Shown here piece after piece: positions 34,573 to 44,150 of a DNA stretch of 64,000 nt; position 1 is the stretch's first letter, and every line of letters starts with the position of its first letter. The DNA is from Lachnospiraceae bacterium (GTDB lineage: Bacteria; Bacillota; Clostridia; Lachnospirales; Lachnospiraceae): contig JAIDHX010000015.1 of the NCBI GenBank assembly GCA_029053015.1, positions 38,199 through 102,198 on the forward strand, read 5' to 3'. Position numbers and translations under genes: made by a program. The notes under the pieces are model-generated. The model was not told where the DNA came from, did not search any database, and saw nothing but the letters and a program-made list of their open reading frames with translations.

Positions 34573-35442
34573 ATGTCAGACAATGCATCAAAGTTGAAAG
34601 AATGTATGAGGGAAATATCCGGCTATGTGATGCTGGTGATAGGTGCGATGATCGCTGCATTTGCTATTGAAGAATTTTTGGTTCCATGCACGATCCTGGA
34701 TGGAGGGATTGTGGGAATCTCGATTATGATCAATAACCTGAGTGGAATTCCACTTGGAATGCTGACTTTGGTACTGAACATTCCGTTCCTGTTGGTTGGC
34801 ATGCGGAAGCTGGGAACTAAATTTATTGTCAAATCTGCAATTGCCATGGTGGCATTTTCGAGTTTCCTGGAAATTTTTGCGTCGATTGTGGATGTTACGC
34901 ATGAATATCTGCTGGCTGTCAGTTTTGGAGGAGTATTTCTGGGAGTGGGAGTGGGGTTTGTTATCCGCGCCGGCGGCTGCCTCGACGGAACAGAGACGGT
35001 GGCAATCTTCATGAACAAAAAGTTTAACCTTCCGGTGGGACAGACGGTTCTCTTTATCAATGTTGTGATCTATACGGTCGCCGGTTGTCTGTTTGGATTT
35101 GACAGGGCCATGTACAGCCTGTTGACGTATTTTATTACATCAAAAGTGATTGATTTTGTAGAATCAGGTGTGGAACAGGCGAAAGCAGCTATGATTATCA
35201 CGGATGAAGGACAGATGATCGCGGACGAAATCTATAAAAAAATGGGGCGCACGGTGACGATTCTGGAAGGAGAGGGTCTGATCAGCGGAAAGAAAGCGGT
35301 CCTCTACTGTGTGCTGACCCGGTTTGAGATCTATGAACTGAAACGTTTAATCAATGAGGTGGATGCGAGTGCTTTTATAACGATCAGTGATGTGTCGGAG
35401 ATTATTGGAAATCATATTAAAAAGAAGGCAGATGCTGCATGA
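34573..35442 (+). CDS. YitT-family membrane protein (DUF161 plus DUF2179)
   Basis: The 289-residue protein has five to six membrane spans (from ISGYVMLVIGAMIAAFAIEE to CLFGFDRAMYSLLTYFI), with the conserved GGIVGISI and AGGCLDGTETVAI, and a C-terminal DUF2179 domain of about 80 residues (AAMIITDEGQMIADEIY, GKKAVLYCVLTRFE). Function in the family is not established. The frame is open to 34525, but GGAGG and the promoter position favour ATG 34573. Confidence 0.9.
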   Translation: MSDNASKLKECMREISGYVMLVIGAMIAAFAIEEFLVPCTILDGGIVGISIMINNLSGIPLGMLTLVLNIPFLLVGMRKLGTKFIVKSAIAMVAFSSFLEIFASIVDVTHEYLLAVSFGGVFLGVGVGFVIRAGGCLDGTETVAIFMNKKFNLPVGQTVLFINVVIYTVAGCLFGFDRAMYSLLTYFITSKVIDFVESGVEQAKAAMIITDEGQMIADEIYKKMGRTVTILEGEGLISGKKAVLYCVLTRFEIYELKRLINEVDASAFITISDVSEIIGNHIKKKADAA

Positions 35443-35545
35443 GTTTGGGTGCGCTTTTGCAGCGAAAAGGTATAACTTGCGGAGCAGGGAACGAAGTGAT
35501 ATGCTTTAAGTGGATCTTATGGACATTATACGCGGGGGATAAGCT

Positions 35546-37831
35546 ATGAGAAACATATATACGACATTACTGTTAATCTTCGCGGTTGCTATTTTTATCT
35601 GCAGTTGTGTAATTGGCAGGCGGGATAAGAGGCCGCTGACGAAGGCGATACGTTACATAATGATTGCGGCACCGTGTACGATGGCAATTTATGCGGCGGC
35701 GCTGATTGTGCGGACTCAGTTTTGGGCGGAGCTGATGTACGCGGTATACTATACGGTATCGGATGTGCTGCTGATTTGTATGCTGCTTTATGCATTGAAG
35801 TACACTAATGTCTATGAGATGCGGGCTGTGCAGAAGGCAGCTCTCTATTCGGTGGTTGCTGTGGACGGTCTGCTGATGCTGTTGAATGTCTTTACTGAGA
35901 AAGTATTTATTTTTCACTGTGGGCCGGTGGAGGATGCAGGCACTTTCTTTTATGGTATTGCGGAGCGTGGCGGACTGTATAATTTTCACAGGCTTATTAT
36001 ATACGGGATGGTAGTGCTGATCGTGCTGCCGCTGGTGATAAAGATAGTGAAATCGCCGACGATGTACCGCGAGAAGTTCTGGCTTACTTTACTCAGTCTT
36101 ATGATTATTATAGCAGCCAATGTACTTTATCTTGTAATGAGCCTGGAGATAGACTTTTCGGTGCTTACCTACGGTATCATGGCGCTGGCAATTTATTACT
36201 TTAATGTGATATATGTCCCGCAGGGACTGGTAGAAGGTCTTCTGTCCTCCAGTATAAAGAATATGGATGACAGTGTGGTGTGCTTTGACATTGAGGGGAA
36301 CTGTGTCTATGCGAATTCTGTGGCATATGGCTTTTTTAAGGCGGAAAGTACAGAACCCTTCGAGGACTATTACAGGGAGTGGATGAACGGCAGACAGCTT
36401 TCAGAGGCGGAGGACTCGGAGTGGAAGGAGACCAGGGAGGTAAATTCTGCAAAGAGATATTATGATGTGAGTTTTAAGAGGTTGTGTGACAGCAGTAATA
36501 ACTATGTCGGCTGCTTTTTTAAGATGCATGATGAGACAGACGAGGTGGAAAAGCTGGCAACGGAGCGTTTCCGCGCCACGCATGACCGTCTCACCGGGAT
36601 ATATAATAGGGAGCACTTTTATGATGTTGTGAGGGATGTGGTGCGGAAAGCGGATCCGGGTGCTTATTGCATGGTCTGTTCCGACATTAAGAATTTTAAG
36701 CTTGTGAATGATATTTTCGGGATCAATGTGGGCGACGAGGTGTTGTTAAATATTGCTGATGCACTTAAGCGGCTGGCAAGGCCCGGTTCTGTCTATGGCA
36801 GGCTTTCGGGGGACAGATTTGCCATATGCATGCCCAAAGAACGCTTTGACCCTGATGTTTTTTCTAATGAGATCAGGCGCATAGGGGAGAAGAGCGGTAC
36901 AGCAACTTACCGCATCTGTGTGCATTTGGGTGTCTATGATATTGTTGACAGGGACATAGCGGTTTCTGTTATGTGCGACAGAGCTTATATGGCGATAAAG
37001 ACTATCAAGGCAAGTCTTGCGGATGTGATAGCGCATTATGACGAGGGAATCCGGGAAAGCAGCGTGAGCGAGCAGAAGGTGTCGGGAGAGTTTGGCACTG
37101 CGCTCGAGGAGGGGCAGTTCTGCTTTTACCTTCAGCCACAGGTTTCTGTCCGGGGGAAGATTCTGGGCGGCGAAGCCTTGGTGCGATGGATTCATCCCGA
37201 ACGCGGCATGATTCCGCCCGGAGAGTTTATCGGGATTCTGGAGAATACAGGACTTATCTGCAAGCTGGATACGTACATATGGGAACTTGCCTGCAAGAAG
37301 CTGCGTGAATGGAAGGACAAGGGGCTGACGGATTACCATATCTCCGTGAACATTTCCCCGAAGGACTTTTACTTTGCGGATATTTATAAGGTATTTACCG
37401 GGCTTGCGGAGAAATATGAGATCAAACCGCAGAATCTTCGGCTTGAAATTACGGAAAGTGCCATCATGAGTGATTTTGAGAAACAGCTTGTGCTGATTCA
37501 GCGGCTGCAGGAGTATGGCTTTATGGTGGAGATGGATGATTTCGGAAGCGGCTATTCTTCTCTTAACATGCTCAAGGATATGCCGGTGGATACGCTCAAA
37601 GTGGATATGGGCTTTCTGAGGCAGACGAGTCATGAGGAGCGCAGCAGGACGATTCTCAAGATGATTATCTCTCTGTCAAAGCAGCTTGGCATGGAAGTAG
37701 TTACGGAGGGCGTGGAGACTAGAGAACAGGTGGATTTCCTGACAGAAATAGGCTGCGATACTTTTCAGGGTTATTATTTTGCAAAACCTATGCCAGTCAG
37801 CGAATTTGAACAAAAATATTTTGAAAGATGA
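35546..37831 (+). CDS. 7TM/PAS-like/degenerate GGDEF/EAL protein, probable c-di-GMP phosphodiesterase
   Basis: The 761-residue protein has about seven membrane spans (residues 1-225), a PAS-like segment (about 235-330), a GGDEF domain (about 345-500) in which the active-site motif reads SGDRF, so cyclase activity is unlikely, and an EAL domain (about 510-755) with intact GGEALVRW, ITESA, DDFGSGYSSLN, LKVDMGF and EGVET. It should break down cyclic di-GMP in response to a membrane signal. Its stop overlaps the start of a MATE exporter (ATGA), an uncommon pairing. Confidence 0.92.
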   Translation: MRNIYTTLLLIFAVAIFICSCVIGRRDKRPLTKAIRYIMIAAPCTMAIYAAALIVRTQFWAELMYAVYYTVSDVLLICMLLYALKYTNVYEMRAVQKAALYSVVAVDGLLMLLNVFTEKVFIFHCGPVEDAGTFFYGIAERGGLYNFHRLIIYGMVVLIVLPLVIKIVKSPTMYREKFWLTLLSLMIIIAANVLYLVMSLEIDFSVLTYGIMALAIYYFNVIYVPQGLVEGLLSSSIKNMDDSVVCFDIEGNCVYANSVAYGFFKAESTEPFEDYYREWMNGRQLSEAEDSEWKETREVNSAKRYYDVSFKRLCDSSNNYVGCFFKMHDETDEVEKLATERFRATHDRLTGIYNREHFYDVVRDVVRKADPGAYCMVCSDIKNFKLVNDIFGINVGDEVLLNIADALKRLARPGSVYGRLSGDRFAICMPKERFDPDVFSNEIRRIGEKSGTATYRICVHLGVYDIVDRDIAVSVMCDRAYMAIKTIKASLADVIAHYDEGIRESSVSEQKVSGEFGTALEEGQFCFYLQPQVSVRGKILGGEALVRWIHPERGMIPPGEFIGILENTGLICKLDTYIWELACKKLREWKDKGLTDYHISVNISPKDFYFADIYKVFTGLAEKYEIKPQNLRLEITESAIMSDFEKQLVLIQRLQEYGFMVEMDDFGSGYSSLNMLKDMPVDTLKVDMGFLRQTSHEERSRTILKMIISLSKQLGMEVVTEGVETREQVDFLTEIGCDTFQGYYFAKPMPVSEFEQKYFER

Positions 37832-39165
37832 GAAATATGCGCTTTACAAATAAAGACTTAGAAAATATGATTGTGCCGCTCTTTTTTGAGCAACTGCTGG
37901 TGATGCTGGTGGGAATTGCCGACACACTTGTCATAAGCTATGCGGGAGAAGCCGCCGTGTCGGGGGTATCCCTTGTCAATCAGTTTAACACAATTTTTAT
38001 CTATATTTTTACAGCGCTTGCCTCCGGCGGCGCTGTAGTAGTCAGCCAGTATATCGGGAGCAGGGATACGGATAATGCAGAAAAATCTTCCGGCCAGCTC
38101 TTGATGTTTTCCATTCTGCTTTCGCTGGTGGTTGGGGCATTGGTCCTTATCGGGAACCGCACAATGCTCGGCATATTATTTGGCAAAGTGGAAGATTCCG
38201 TTATGGAGGCCTGCGTCACGTATCTGCGGATTTCGGCTTACTCTTACCCCGCACTGGCAATTTATAATGCGGGAGCGGCCATTTACCGAAGCCTTGGCAA
38301 AACAAAGGTGACAATGTATATCTCTATTCTGTCCAATATCATCAACGTAGTCGGAAATATAATCGGCGTGTTTGGGCTGAAAGCGGGAGTGGCAGGCGTG
38401 GCTTACCCCTCTTTGATTGCCAGAGCATTTTCGGCAGTCGTGATTACGTTTTTATGCTTCAGGCAGGGTGCGGAACTTCGCTATCGTAACAAATGGATTT
38501 TTACATGGAATGGTGGTATGCTAAAGAAAATCCTGAATATCGCTGTTCCAAACGGGGTTGAAAACGGGCTGTTCCAGTTGGTAAAGGTGGCCCTGAGCAG
38601 TATCGTTGCATTGTTCGGCACTTATCAGATTGCTGCGAACGGTGTGGCGCAAAGCCTCTGGTCGCTTGCTGCCCTGATGGGAGTGGCTATGAGTTCGGCG
38701 TTTATTCCCGTAATCGGTCAGTGTATGGGCGCCAATGAAACAGACGAGGCGGAATACTATTTTAAAAAGCTGATGAAAATCACGGTGATTGCCTCTGTGG
38801 CATGGAATGTCATTATCCTTGCAGCCACGCCGCTTGCGATGATGGTATATGATTTGTCGGCGGAAACAAAGAGACTGATAATCTGGCTGGTGGTGATACA
38901 CAATGCATTCAATGCATTTGCGTATCCGTTTTCAGGACCGCTTTCGGCAGGATTGCGTGCGGCAGGAGACGCAAAATTTACAATGGTTGTTACCGTGATA
39001 TCTACAATCGGAATCCGGCTTCTGCTTTCTGTACTGTTTGGCATTGTACTGAACATGGGCGTGATTGGCATTGCGTTTGCCATGTGTGCAGACTGGCTTT
39101 TCAAAGCGGTGCTTTTTGAAATCAGGTTTCGAAAGGGTGTATGGAAACAATTTAAAGTTATTTAA
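37828..39165 (+). CDS. MATE-family efflux transporter
   Basis: The 445-residue protein has twelve predicted spans and the MATE landmarks PLFFEQLLVMLVGIADTLVI near residue 11, GGAVVVSQYIG, and the mirrored second half with PNGVENGLFQLVKV and GANETDEAEYYFKK. It exports organic cations or drugs by Na+ or H+ exchange. The start overlaps the EAL gene by 4 bp, so the two are co-translated. Confidence 0.93.
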   Translation: MRNMRFTNKDLENMIVPLFFEQLLVMLVGIADTLVISYAGEAAVSGVSLVNQFNTIFIYIFTALASGGAVVVSQYIGSRDTDNAEKSSGQLLMFSILLSLVVGALVLIGNRTMLGILFGKVEDSVMEACVTYLRISAYSYPALAIYNAGAAIYRSLGKTKVTMYISILSNIINVVGNIIGVFGLKAGVAGVAYPSLIARAFSAVVITFLCFRQGAELRYRNKWIFTWNGGMLKKILNIAVPNGVENGLFQLVKVALSSIVALFGTYQIAANGVAQSLWSLAALMGVAMSSAFIPVIGQCMGANETDEAEYYFKKLMKITVIASVAWNVIILAATPLAMMVYDLSAETKRLIIWLVVIHNAFNAFAYPFSGPLSAGLRAAGDAKFTMVVTVISTIGIRLLLSVLFGIVLNMGVIGIAFAMCADWLFKAVLFEIRFRKGVWKQFKVI

Positions 39166-39201
39166 ACATTTCACGAACAACAATAGCCGGGGAGGGGTAT
39201 C

Positions 39202-40332
39202 ATGAAGAAAAAAGGAAGATATATTGTCGGGATTGTATTGATAATGGCGATAGTGCTTGGAGGCTGTGCAAAGAAGGACGAGGAGTCGAACGGGATGAGA
39301 AAGATCACGACCATGGAATTGGTGCGGGATATGGGCATTGGCATCAATCTGGGCAATACTTTTGAATCCTGTGGGGACTGGATTGCAGGCGGTTCTGTGC
39401 GGTCTTATGAAACTGCATGGGGGAGTCCGGTGATTACGCAGCAAATGATTCAGGGGTATGCAGATGCCGGATTTGGCGTACTGCGCATACCGGTTGCATG
39501 GTCAAATATGATGGGGGAGGATTATACCATCAACGAGGAATATCTGGCGGCGGTGAAGGAAGTTGTGGACTGGACGCTGGATACGGGAATGTATGCGATT
39601 ATCAATATTCACCATGACAACTGGTGGATGGCAGATTTTCCGACAAATACCGAGGAGTGCATGTATCACTACTCCCGCATATGGACGCAGGTTGCGGATG
39701 CTTTTCAGGATTATGGGGATCATCTGGTGTTTGAGTCTTTGAATGAGGAGGGGTGCTGGGATGCGGTCTGGAATCGGTATGCCGGTTCTGCAAATGGGAA
39801 GGAAGAAGTATTCTCCCTGTTGAATGAAATCAATCAGACTTTTGTGGATATTGTTCGCAGTTCCGGCGGCAACAATCCCGAGCGGCACCTGCTGATTGCC
39901 GGCTATGCAACCGATATTGAGCTGACCTGCGATGAACTTTACCATATGCCTGTTGATCCGGCAGGCAGATGCGCGGTTTCTGTTCACTATTATACGCCTT
40001 CCGTTTTTGCCATTCTGGAGGCGGATGCTGACTGGGGAAAATGCCGCAGTACATGGGGAACGGAAGAGGATTTTAAAGAACTGGAAAAGTACATGGAAAT
40101 GATAGAAACGAATTTCATTGAGCAGGGGATTCCGGTCATTTTGGGAGAATACGGCTGCCCGAAGAAAAATAAGGATGAGGAATCGGTCAGGCTTTTTCTG
40201 ACATCGGTATGCAAAGAGGCATATGACAGGCAGATTTGTCCCATACTCTGGGATACCACCGGTTTGCATTATAACCGCTATTCTTGTCAAATGGTGGATC
40301 CGCTGCTGCTGGAAGGCCTGATGGAGAGATAG
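39202..40332 (+). CDS. Glycoside hydrolase family 5 lipoprotein (endoglucanase-like)
   Basis: The 376-residue protein has a lipoprotein signal (lipobox LGGC, Cys near residue 22) and a GH5 barrel with GINLGNTFESCG, RIPVAW, INIHHD, the acid/base Glu182 in FESLNEEG (the usual NEP triplet reads NEE), HYYTPS and the nucleophile Glu316 in LGEYG. It probably cuts beta-glucan or beta-mannan chains at the cell surface. No carbohydrate-binding module is present. It starts 36 bp after the MATE gene with GGGGAGGGG upstream. Confidence 0.92.
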   Translation: MKKKGRYIVGIVLIMAIVLGGCAKKDEESNGMRKITTMELVRDMGIGINLGNTFESCGDWIAGGSVRSYETAWGSPVITQQMIQGYADAGFGVLRIPVAWSNMMGEDYTINEEYLAAVKEVVDWTLDTGMYAIINIHHDNWWMADFPTNTEECMYHYSRIWTQVADAFQDYGDHLVFESLNEEGCWDAVWNRYAGSANGKEEVFSLLNEINQTFVDIVRSSGGNNPERHLLIAGYATDIELTCDELYHMPVDPAGRCAVSVHYYTPSVFAILEADADWGKCRSTWGTEEDFKELEKYMEMIETNFIEQGIPVILGEYGCPKKNKDEESVRLFLTSVCKEAYDRQICPILWDTTGLHYNRYSCQMVDPLLLEGLMER

Positions 40333-40353
40333 AAGAGAAAATGGAGGCGCGGT

Positions 40354-41124
40354 ATGATATTTGAAAAGAATTACCTTCCGCAATTCAGGGATGCGGACAG
40401 AGATGGCCGTGTGGGACTGCGTGGATATATGAATTATTTTCAGGACATGGCAACCCATTTCCTGCACAATGTTCATAAGGGAAACGATACGCTTCCGGAA
40501 GAATACGGGATTGTCTGGATGTATACAAAGTATCAGATGCATATAAGTCACAAAGTTGATTTTACAAAAGAACTGAATATGAAAACGTGGATGCCGGAGG
40601 AGAAATCCCCTGCGATCATCCACCAGCACTTACTGATTTCCAGAGATGGAGAAGAGTGTGCAAGCGGATGCGTGGAAAGCTGTCTCTATCATCTTACGAA
40701 AAAAAGGCTGGTACGGCTGAGAGACATTGAATTTCCGGCTGATATAGCCCAACGGCAGGAATCCGGTATGCAAAAGTTTCAAAAACTGCCGGTGGACTTA
40801 GAAGGGATGGAATATGTATATACCCATCAGGTCAGATATACGGATTTGGACAAGACGGGGCATATGACAAATTTAAAATATGTAGATTTGTTTTTGAATG
40901 GTTTTGACAGTAAGTTTTTGGAAAAATTCGAGATTGGGGACTTTGAACTTCATTTTTTAGACCAATGTTTTGAGGGCGAATCCATTCATGTTTATAAAAA
41001 GATATCGGATGGGAGCGTTTTTTTGACGGCGGTGCATGACAATAAGGTTCCCTGCGCTGCTGCAGGTATTTGGGAAAGAGGGAATTCCTGTCTGCCTCTT
41101 GCCTTAGACGGGAAAATCGGTTAA
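40354..41124 (+). CDS. Acyl-ACP thioesterase
   Basis: The 256-residue protein is a tandem hot-dog-fold acyl-ACP thioesterase (FatA/FatB-like): RDADRDGRVGLRGYMNYFQD at the N-terminus, GIVWMYTKYQMHI, and in the second half VRYTDLDKTGHMTNLKYVDL with the catalytic Asp/His/Asn cluster. It releases fatty acids from acyl carrier protein, setting chain length or feeding lipid turnover. It lies 21 bp after the GH5 gene, with a GGAGG-type site before the ATG. Confidence 0.9.
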   Translation: MIFEKNYLPQFRDADRDGRVGLRGYMNYFQDMATHFLHNVHKGNDTLPEEYGIVWMYTKYQMHISHKVDFTKELNMKTWMPEEKSPAIIHQHLLISRDGEECASGCVESCLYHLTKKRLVRLRDIEFPADIAQRQESGMQKFQKLPVDLEGMEYVYTHQVRYTDLDKTGHMTNLKYVDLFLNGFDSKFLEKFEIGDFELHFLDQCFEGESIHVYKKISDGSVFLTAVHDNKVPCAAAGIWERGNSCLPLALDGKIG

Positions 41125-41183
41125 TATAATGCAGGAGAACTTAGTGATACTCCGGATTTGAAAGTTAGGGAGATAAAAGACGA

Positions 41184-41843
41184 ATGAATATTTTGGCACC
41201 CTCGATTTTGGCGGCAGATTTTGCTGTGTTAGGTGAACAGATACGGACGGTGGATGAAGCCGGCGCGCAATATATACACATAGATGTAATGGACGGGATT
41301 TTTGTACCGTCCATTTCCTATGGAATGCCCGTTATCAAGTCCCTGAGAAAAGTTACGGACAAGGTGTTTGACGCGCACCTTATGATTGAAAAGCCAGAGC
41401 GGTATATCGGTGCGTTTGCGGATTGCGGGGCGGACAGCATCACATTCCATATAGAGGCGACGGATAAGGCGGATGAGATTTTAGAAGACATCCATGGCAG
41501 AGGGCTTAAGGCGGGAATATCCGTGAAACCGAATACGCCGGTGGAGGTATTGCGCCCGTATCTGGACAGGCTTGACATGATACTGGTCATGACGGTGGAG
41601 CCCGGCTTTGGAGGGCAGTCCTATCTTGATTTCTGCACAGGCAAAGTAGAAGAGGCGAGAAAACTGGCGGATGGGACGGGCAGAAACATCGACATACAGG
41701 TTGACGGCGGCATCACACTTGGCAATGTAGAGACGGTTTTACATGCCGGCGCCAATGTGATTGTGACCGGCTCCGCTGTATTCAGAGGCGATATTGCTGC
41801 CAATACAAGGGCGTTTTTGGAGAAGCTTCAGCGTACCCTGTGA
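41184..41843 (+). CDS. rpe: Ribulose-phosphate 3-epimerase
   Basis: The 219-residue TIM-barrel enzyme interconverts ribulose-5-phosphate and xylulose-5-phosphate in the pentose phosphate pathway. It starts with LAPSILAADF and shows HIDVMDGIFVPSISYG, DAHLMIEKPERY, VMTVEPGFGGQ and VDGGI, with the metal-binding His and Asp residues in place. Length is normal. GGGAGAT precedes the ATG. Confidence 0.96.
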   Translation: MNILAPSILAADFAVLGEQIRTVDEAGAQYIHIDVMDGIFVPSISYGMPVIKSLRKVTDKVFDAHLMIEKPERYIGAFADCGADSITFHIEATDKADEILEDIHGRGLKAGISVKPNTPVEVLRPYLDRLDMILVMTVEPGFGGQSYLDFCTGKVEEARKLADGTGRNIDIQVDGGITLGNVETVLHAGANVIVTGSAVFRGDIAANTRAFLEKLQRTL

Positions 41844-41894
41844 AATATTGAGTCGGAATTTCAAATTAAAAAGCAAATATCCTTCAATGATTTA

Positions 41895-41958
41895 TTGAAA
41901 TATATGGAAAATAATGTTATACTTGCTCTATGTTTTTAAAAATGGCGGTTAAACCGCC
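41895..41958 (+). promoter_or_regulatory. Promoter and leader hairpin of the purine permease gene
   Basis: TTGAAA (41895-41900) and TATACT (41918-41923) are 17 bp apart. GGCGGTTAAACCGCC (41944-41958), a perfect inverted repeat, follows about 20 nt after the predicted start; it lacks a T run. I checked for a purine riboswitch and did not find its core bases. Confidence 0.65.
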
Positions 41959-41993
41959 CGACACACGTATGTTACTTTAGGGAGGTAAAGCAT

Positions 41994-43436
41994 ATGGAGA
42001 AATTCTTCAAATTGAAGGAGAATAACACAACTGTCAGAACTGAGATTGCAGCAGGTCTGACCACATTTTTTGCAATGGCTTACATTGTATTTGTAAACCC
42101 GAATCAGGTTGCGGCAGGCGGCGGAGCCGGCTGGCTTGCGGGTCTCGGGGCTGACGGAGCGGTACTCGGACAGATATGGAATGCAGTTTATATTGCGTCT
42201 GTTCTGGCAGCGGTTACCGGCACTCTGCTGATGGCGTTTGTGGCGAAGCTGCCCTATGCACAGGCATGTGGAATGGGACTTAATGCATTCTTCTGTACCT
42301 GCTTTGTTTCAGGCGCATTCTTTGCAGGAGTAGATGTACTCACCGGATATCATTCCGGACTGGTTATCATCTTTGTATCCGGCCTTGTATTCCTGCTTCT
42401 TTCTGTTACGGGTCTGCGTACCTATATCGCAAAAGCGATGCCGGACTGCCTGAAAAAAGCGATTCCTGCAGGTATCGGTCTTTTCATTGCATTCATCGGC
42501 TTCCAGAATGCAGGCATTATTCAGACAAATCAGTACACGCTTGTGCAGTTTGTTGATATCAACGGCGCAATCAAAAGCGGCACTTTTAAGGAGGCGGCGC
42601 TTCCTGCTATCATCGCTCTGATTGGACTGCTTATCATCGGTATCTTGGGCAAGTTGAAGGTAAAGGGCAACGTAATTATCGGAATCATCGCTTCCACAAT
42701 TCTGTACTATCTGTTTACCTGGACAGTACCCAGCTTCGACCTTGGTAATGTGGGACAGTCCTTCAAGGATTTTTGCAGCGTAGGTATAGCAGGACTCTTC
42801 AACGGTGCAGCATGGGCAAATGCATTTACCGGCGCACATGTGGGAAGCATTTTCAATGCGATTATGCTGATTATTACTTTCTGCCTGGTTGATATGTTCG
42901 ATACACTCGGAACACTTTACGGTACGGCTGCGCAGGCTAATATGCTTGACGAGAACGGCGACCCCATCCGCGTGGACAAGGCTATGCTTTGTGACTCTGC
43001 GGCAACGGTAGCCGGTGCGGTGCTTGGTACTTCTACCTGTACGACCTTTGTGGAATCTTCCGCAGGTGTTGCAGAAGGCGGAAGGACAGGCTTAACCAGT
43101 GTTGTAACGGCAATCTGTTTTGCAGTATGTCTTTTCTTAAGTCCTCTGGCAGGCATTGTTCCGTCAGCGGCAACAGCTTCCGCACTGATTTATGTAGGCG
43201 TTCTGATGGTAAAGAGCTTTGCAAAGGTAGATATGGATGACCTTCGCTCTGCGATTCCGGCGTTTGTAGCGCTTATCATGATGCCGATGACCTACTCTAT
43301 CGCAAACGGTATCGGACTTGGCTGTATCACCTATGTTATCATGACGCTCTGCACAGGCAAATACAAGAAGAAAGACATCGTGGTAACGGTTATTTCACTG
43401 CTCTTTGTACTGAAGTTTTTATTTGTCACAATGTAA
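41994..43436 (+). CDS. NCS2-family purine permease (AzgA/PbuG type)
   Basis: The 480-residue protein has about 13 spans and the AzgA-type features TEIAAGLTTFFAMAYIVFVNP at residue 15, AQACGMGLNAFFC, FGVLMVKS-like VGVLMVKSF, and the carrier helix CLVDMFDTLGTLYGTA. It takes up hypoxanthine, guanine or adenine with protons. GGGAGG lies before the ATG. It sits alone behind a strong promoter. Confidence 0.93.
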   Translation: MEKFFKLKENNTTVRTEIAAGLTTFFAMAYIVFVNPNQVAAGGGAGWLAGLGADGAVLGQIWNAVYIASVLAAVTGTLLMAFVAKLPYAQACGMGLNAFFCTCFVSGAFFAGVDVLTGYHSGLVIIFVSGLVFLLLSVTGLRTYIAKAMPDCLKKAIPAGIGLFIAFIGFQNAGIIQTNQYTLVQFVDINGAIKSGTFKEAALPAIIALIGLLIIGILGKLKVKGNVIIGIIASTILYYLFTWTVPSFDLGNVGQSFKDFCSVGIAGLFNGAAWANAFTGAHVGSIFNAIMLIITFCLVDMFDTLGTLYGTAAQANMLDENGDPIRVDKAMLCDSAATVAGAVLGTSTCTTFVESSAGVAEGGRTGLTSVVTAICFAVCLFLSPLAGIVPSAATASALIYVGVLMVKSFAKVDMDDLRSAIPAFVALIMMPMTYSIANGIGLGCITYVIMTLCTGKYKKKDIVVTVISLLFVLKFLFVTM

Positions 43437-43457
43437 TGAGATGAATGGGTATTGACT

Positions 43458-43982
43458 ATGGAACTGCAAATTTTACATATGCTGCAGGAGTTACATGCAG
43501 AATGGCTGAATCCGGTGATGATACTATTGTCTGCACTGGGTAATGCCGGATTAATATGGATTGCGCTGAGTGTTGTTCTGGCAATCCCGAAGAGAACCAG
43601 ACTTTGCGCCTTTACCATGATGGGTGCGATGGCATTGTCCTTTCTGTTGGGCAATATAGTGATAAAGAATTTGGTGGCAAGACCCCGTCCCTTTGCGGTG
43701 GACGCTTCGGTTATGCTGCTGATTCCCCAGCCCGGAGAGTATTCGTTCCCATCGGGTCATACGCTGAATGGCTTTACGGCGGCAACGGTAATATTTTTGT
43801 ATTATAAAAAGGCGGGCATCCTTGCCCTGCTGTTTGCGGGCACGATAGCTTTTTCCAGAATGTATCTGTTTGTACATTATCCCACGGATATTCTTGCGGG
43901 TATGCTGCTGGGCATAATGGATGCAGTGATAATGTATTTCATTGTAAAAATGATAATAAAGAAGAGGGAAGAAAGGCTTTGA
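43458..43982 (+). CDS. PAP2-family membrane phosphatase
   Basis: The 174-residue protein has five to six spans and the three phosphatase motifs: KNLVARPRP, PSGHT and SRMYLFVHYPTD. It dephosphorylates lipid phosphates such as undecaprenyl-pyrophosphate or phosphatidic acid at the outer membrane face. The ribosome binding site is weak; TTG 43452 is an alternative start. It follows the permease by 21 bp and ends inside a terminator. Confidence 0.9.
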   Translation: MELQILHMLQELHAEWLNPVMILLSALGNAGLIWIALSVVLAIPKRTRLCAFTMMGAMALSFLLGNIVIKNLVARPRPFAVDASVMLLIPQPGEYSFPSGHTLNGFTAATVIFLYYKKAGILALLFAGTIAFSRMYLFVHYPTDILAGMLLGIMDAVIMYFIVKMIIKKREERL

Positions 43983-43998
43983 GCCTTTCTTCTTTTTT
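43968..43998 (+). terminator. Rho-independent terminator overlapping the PAP2 stop codon
   Basis: GAAGAAAGGCT (43968-43978) pairs perfectly with AGCCTTTCTTC (43982-43992) around a 3-nt loop, followed by six T. Confidence 0.9.
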
Positions 43999-44150
43999 AT
44001 TTTTCAAAGCAAACAGGAAACTTGTACAAAAAAACACAAAAACAGTGCAAAAAAAAGGGTTGCGGGAGACAGCGTCAGACAGTAGAATAGAACTACAAAA
44101 CAGAAAGGTAAATGCGCAATAATATGCGCAGAAAAGGAAATTGGGATAGT

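Noticed and set aside
41944..41993. Purine riboswitch ahead of the NCS2 permease
   Set aside because: The conserved core bases and kissing loops of the purine aptamer are absent; only a simple hairpin is present.
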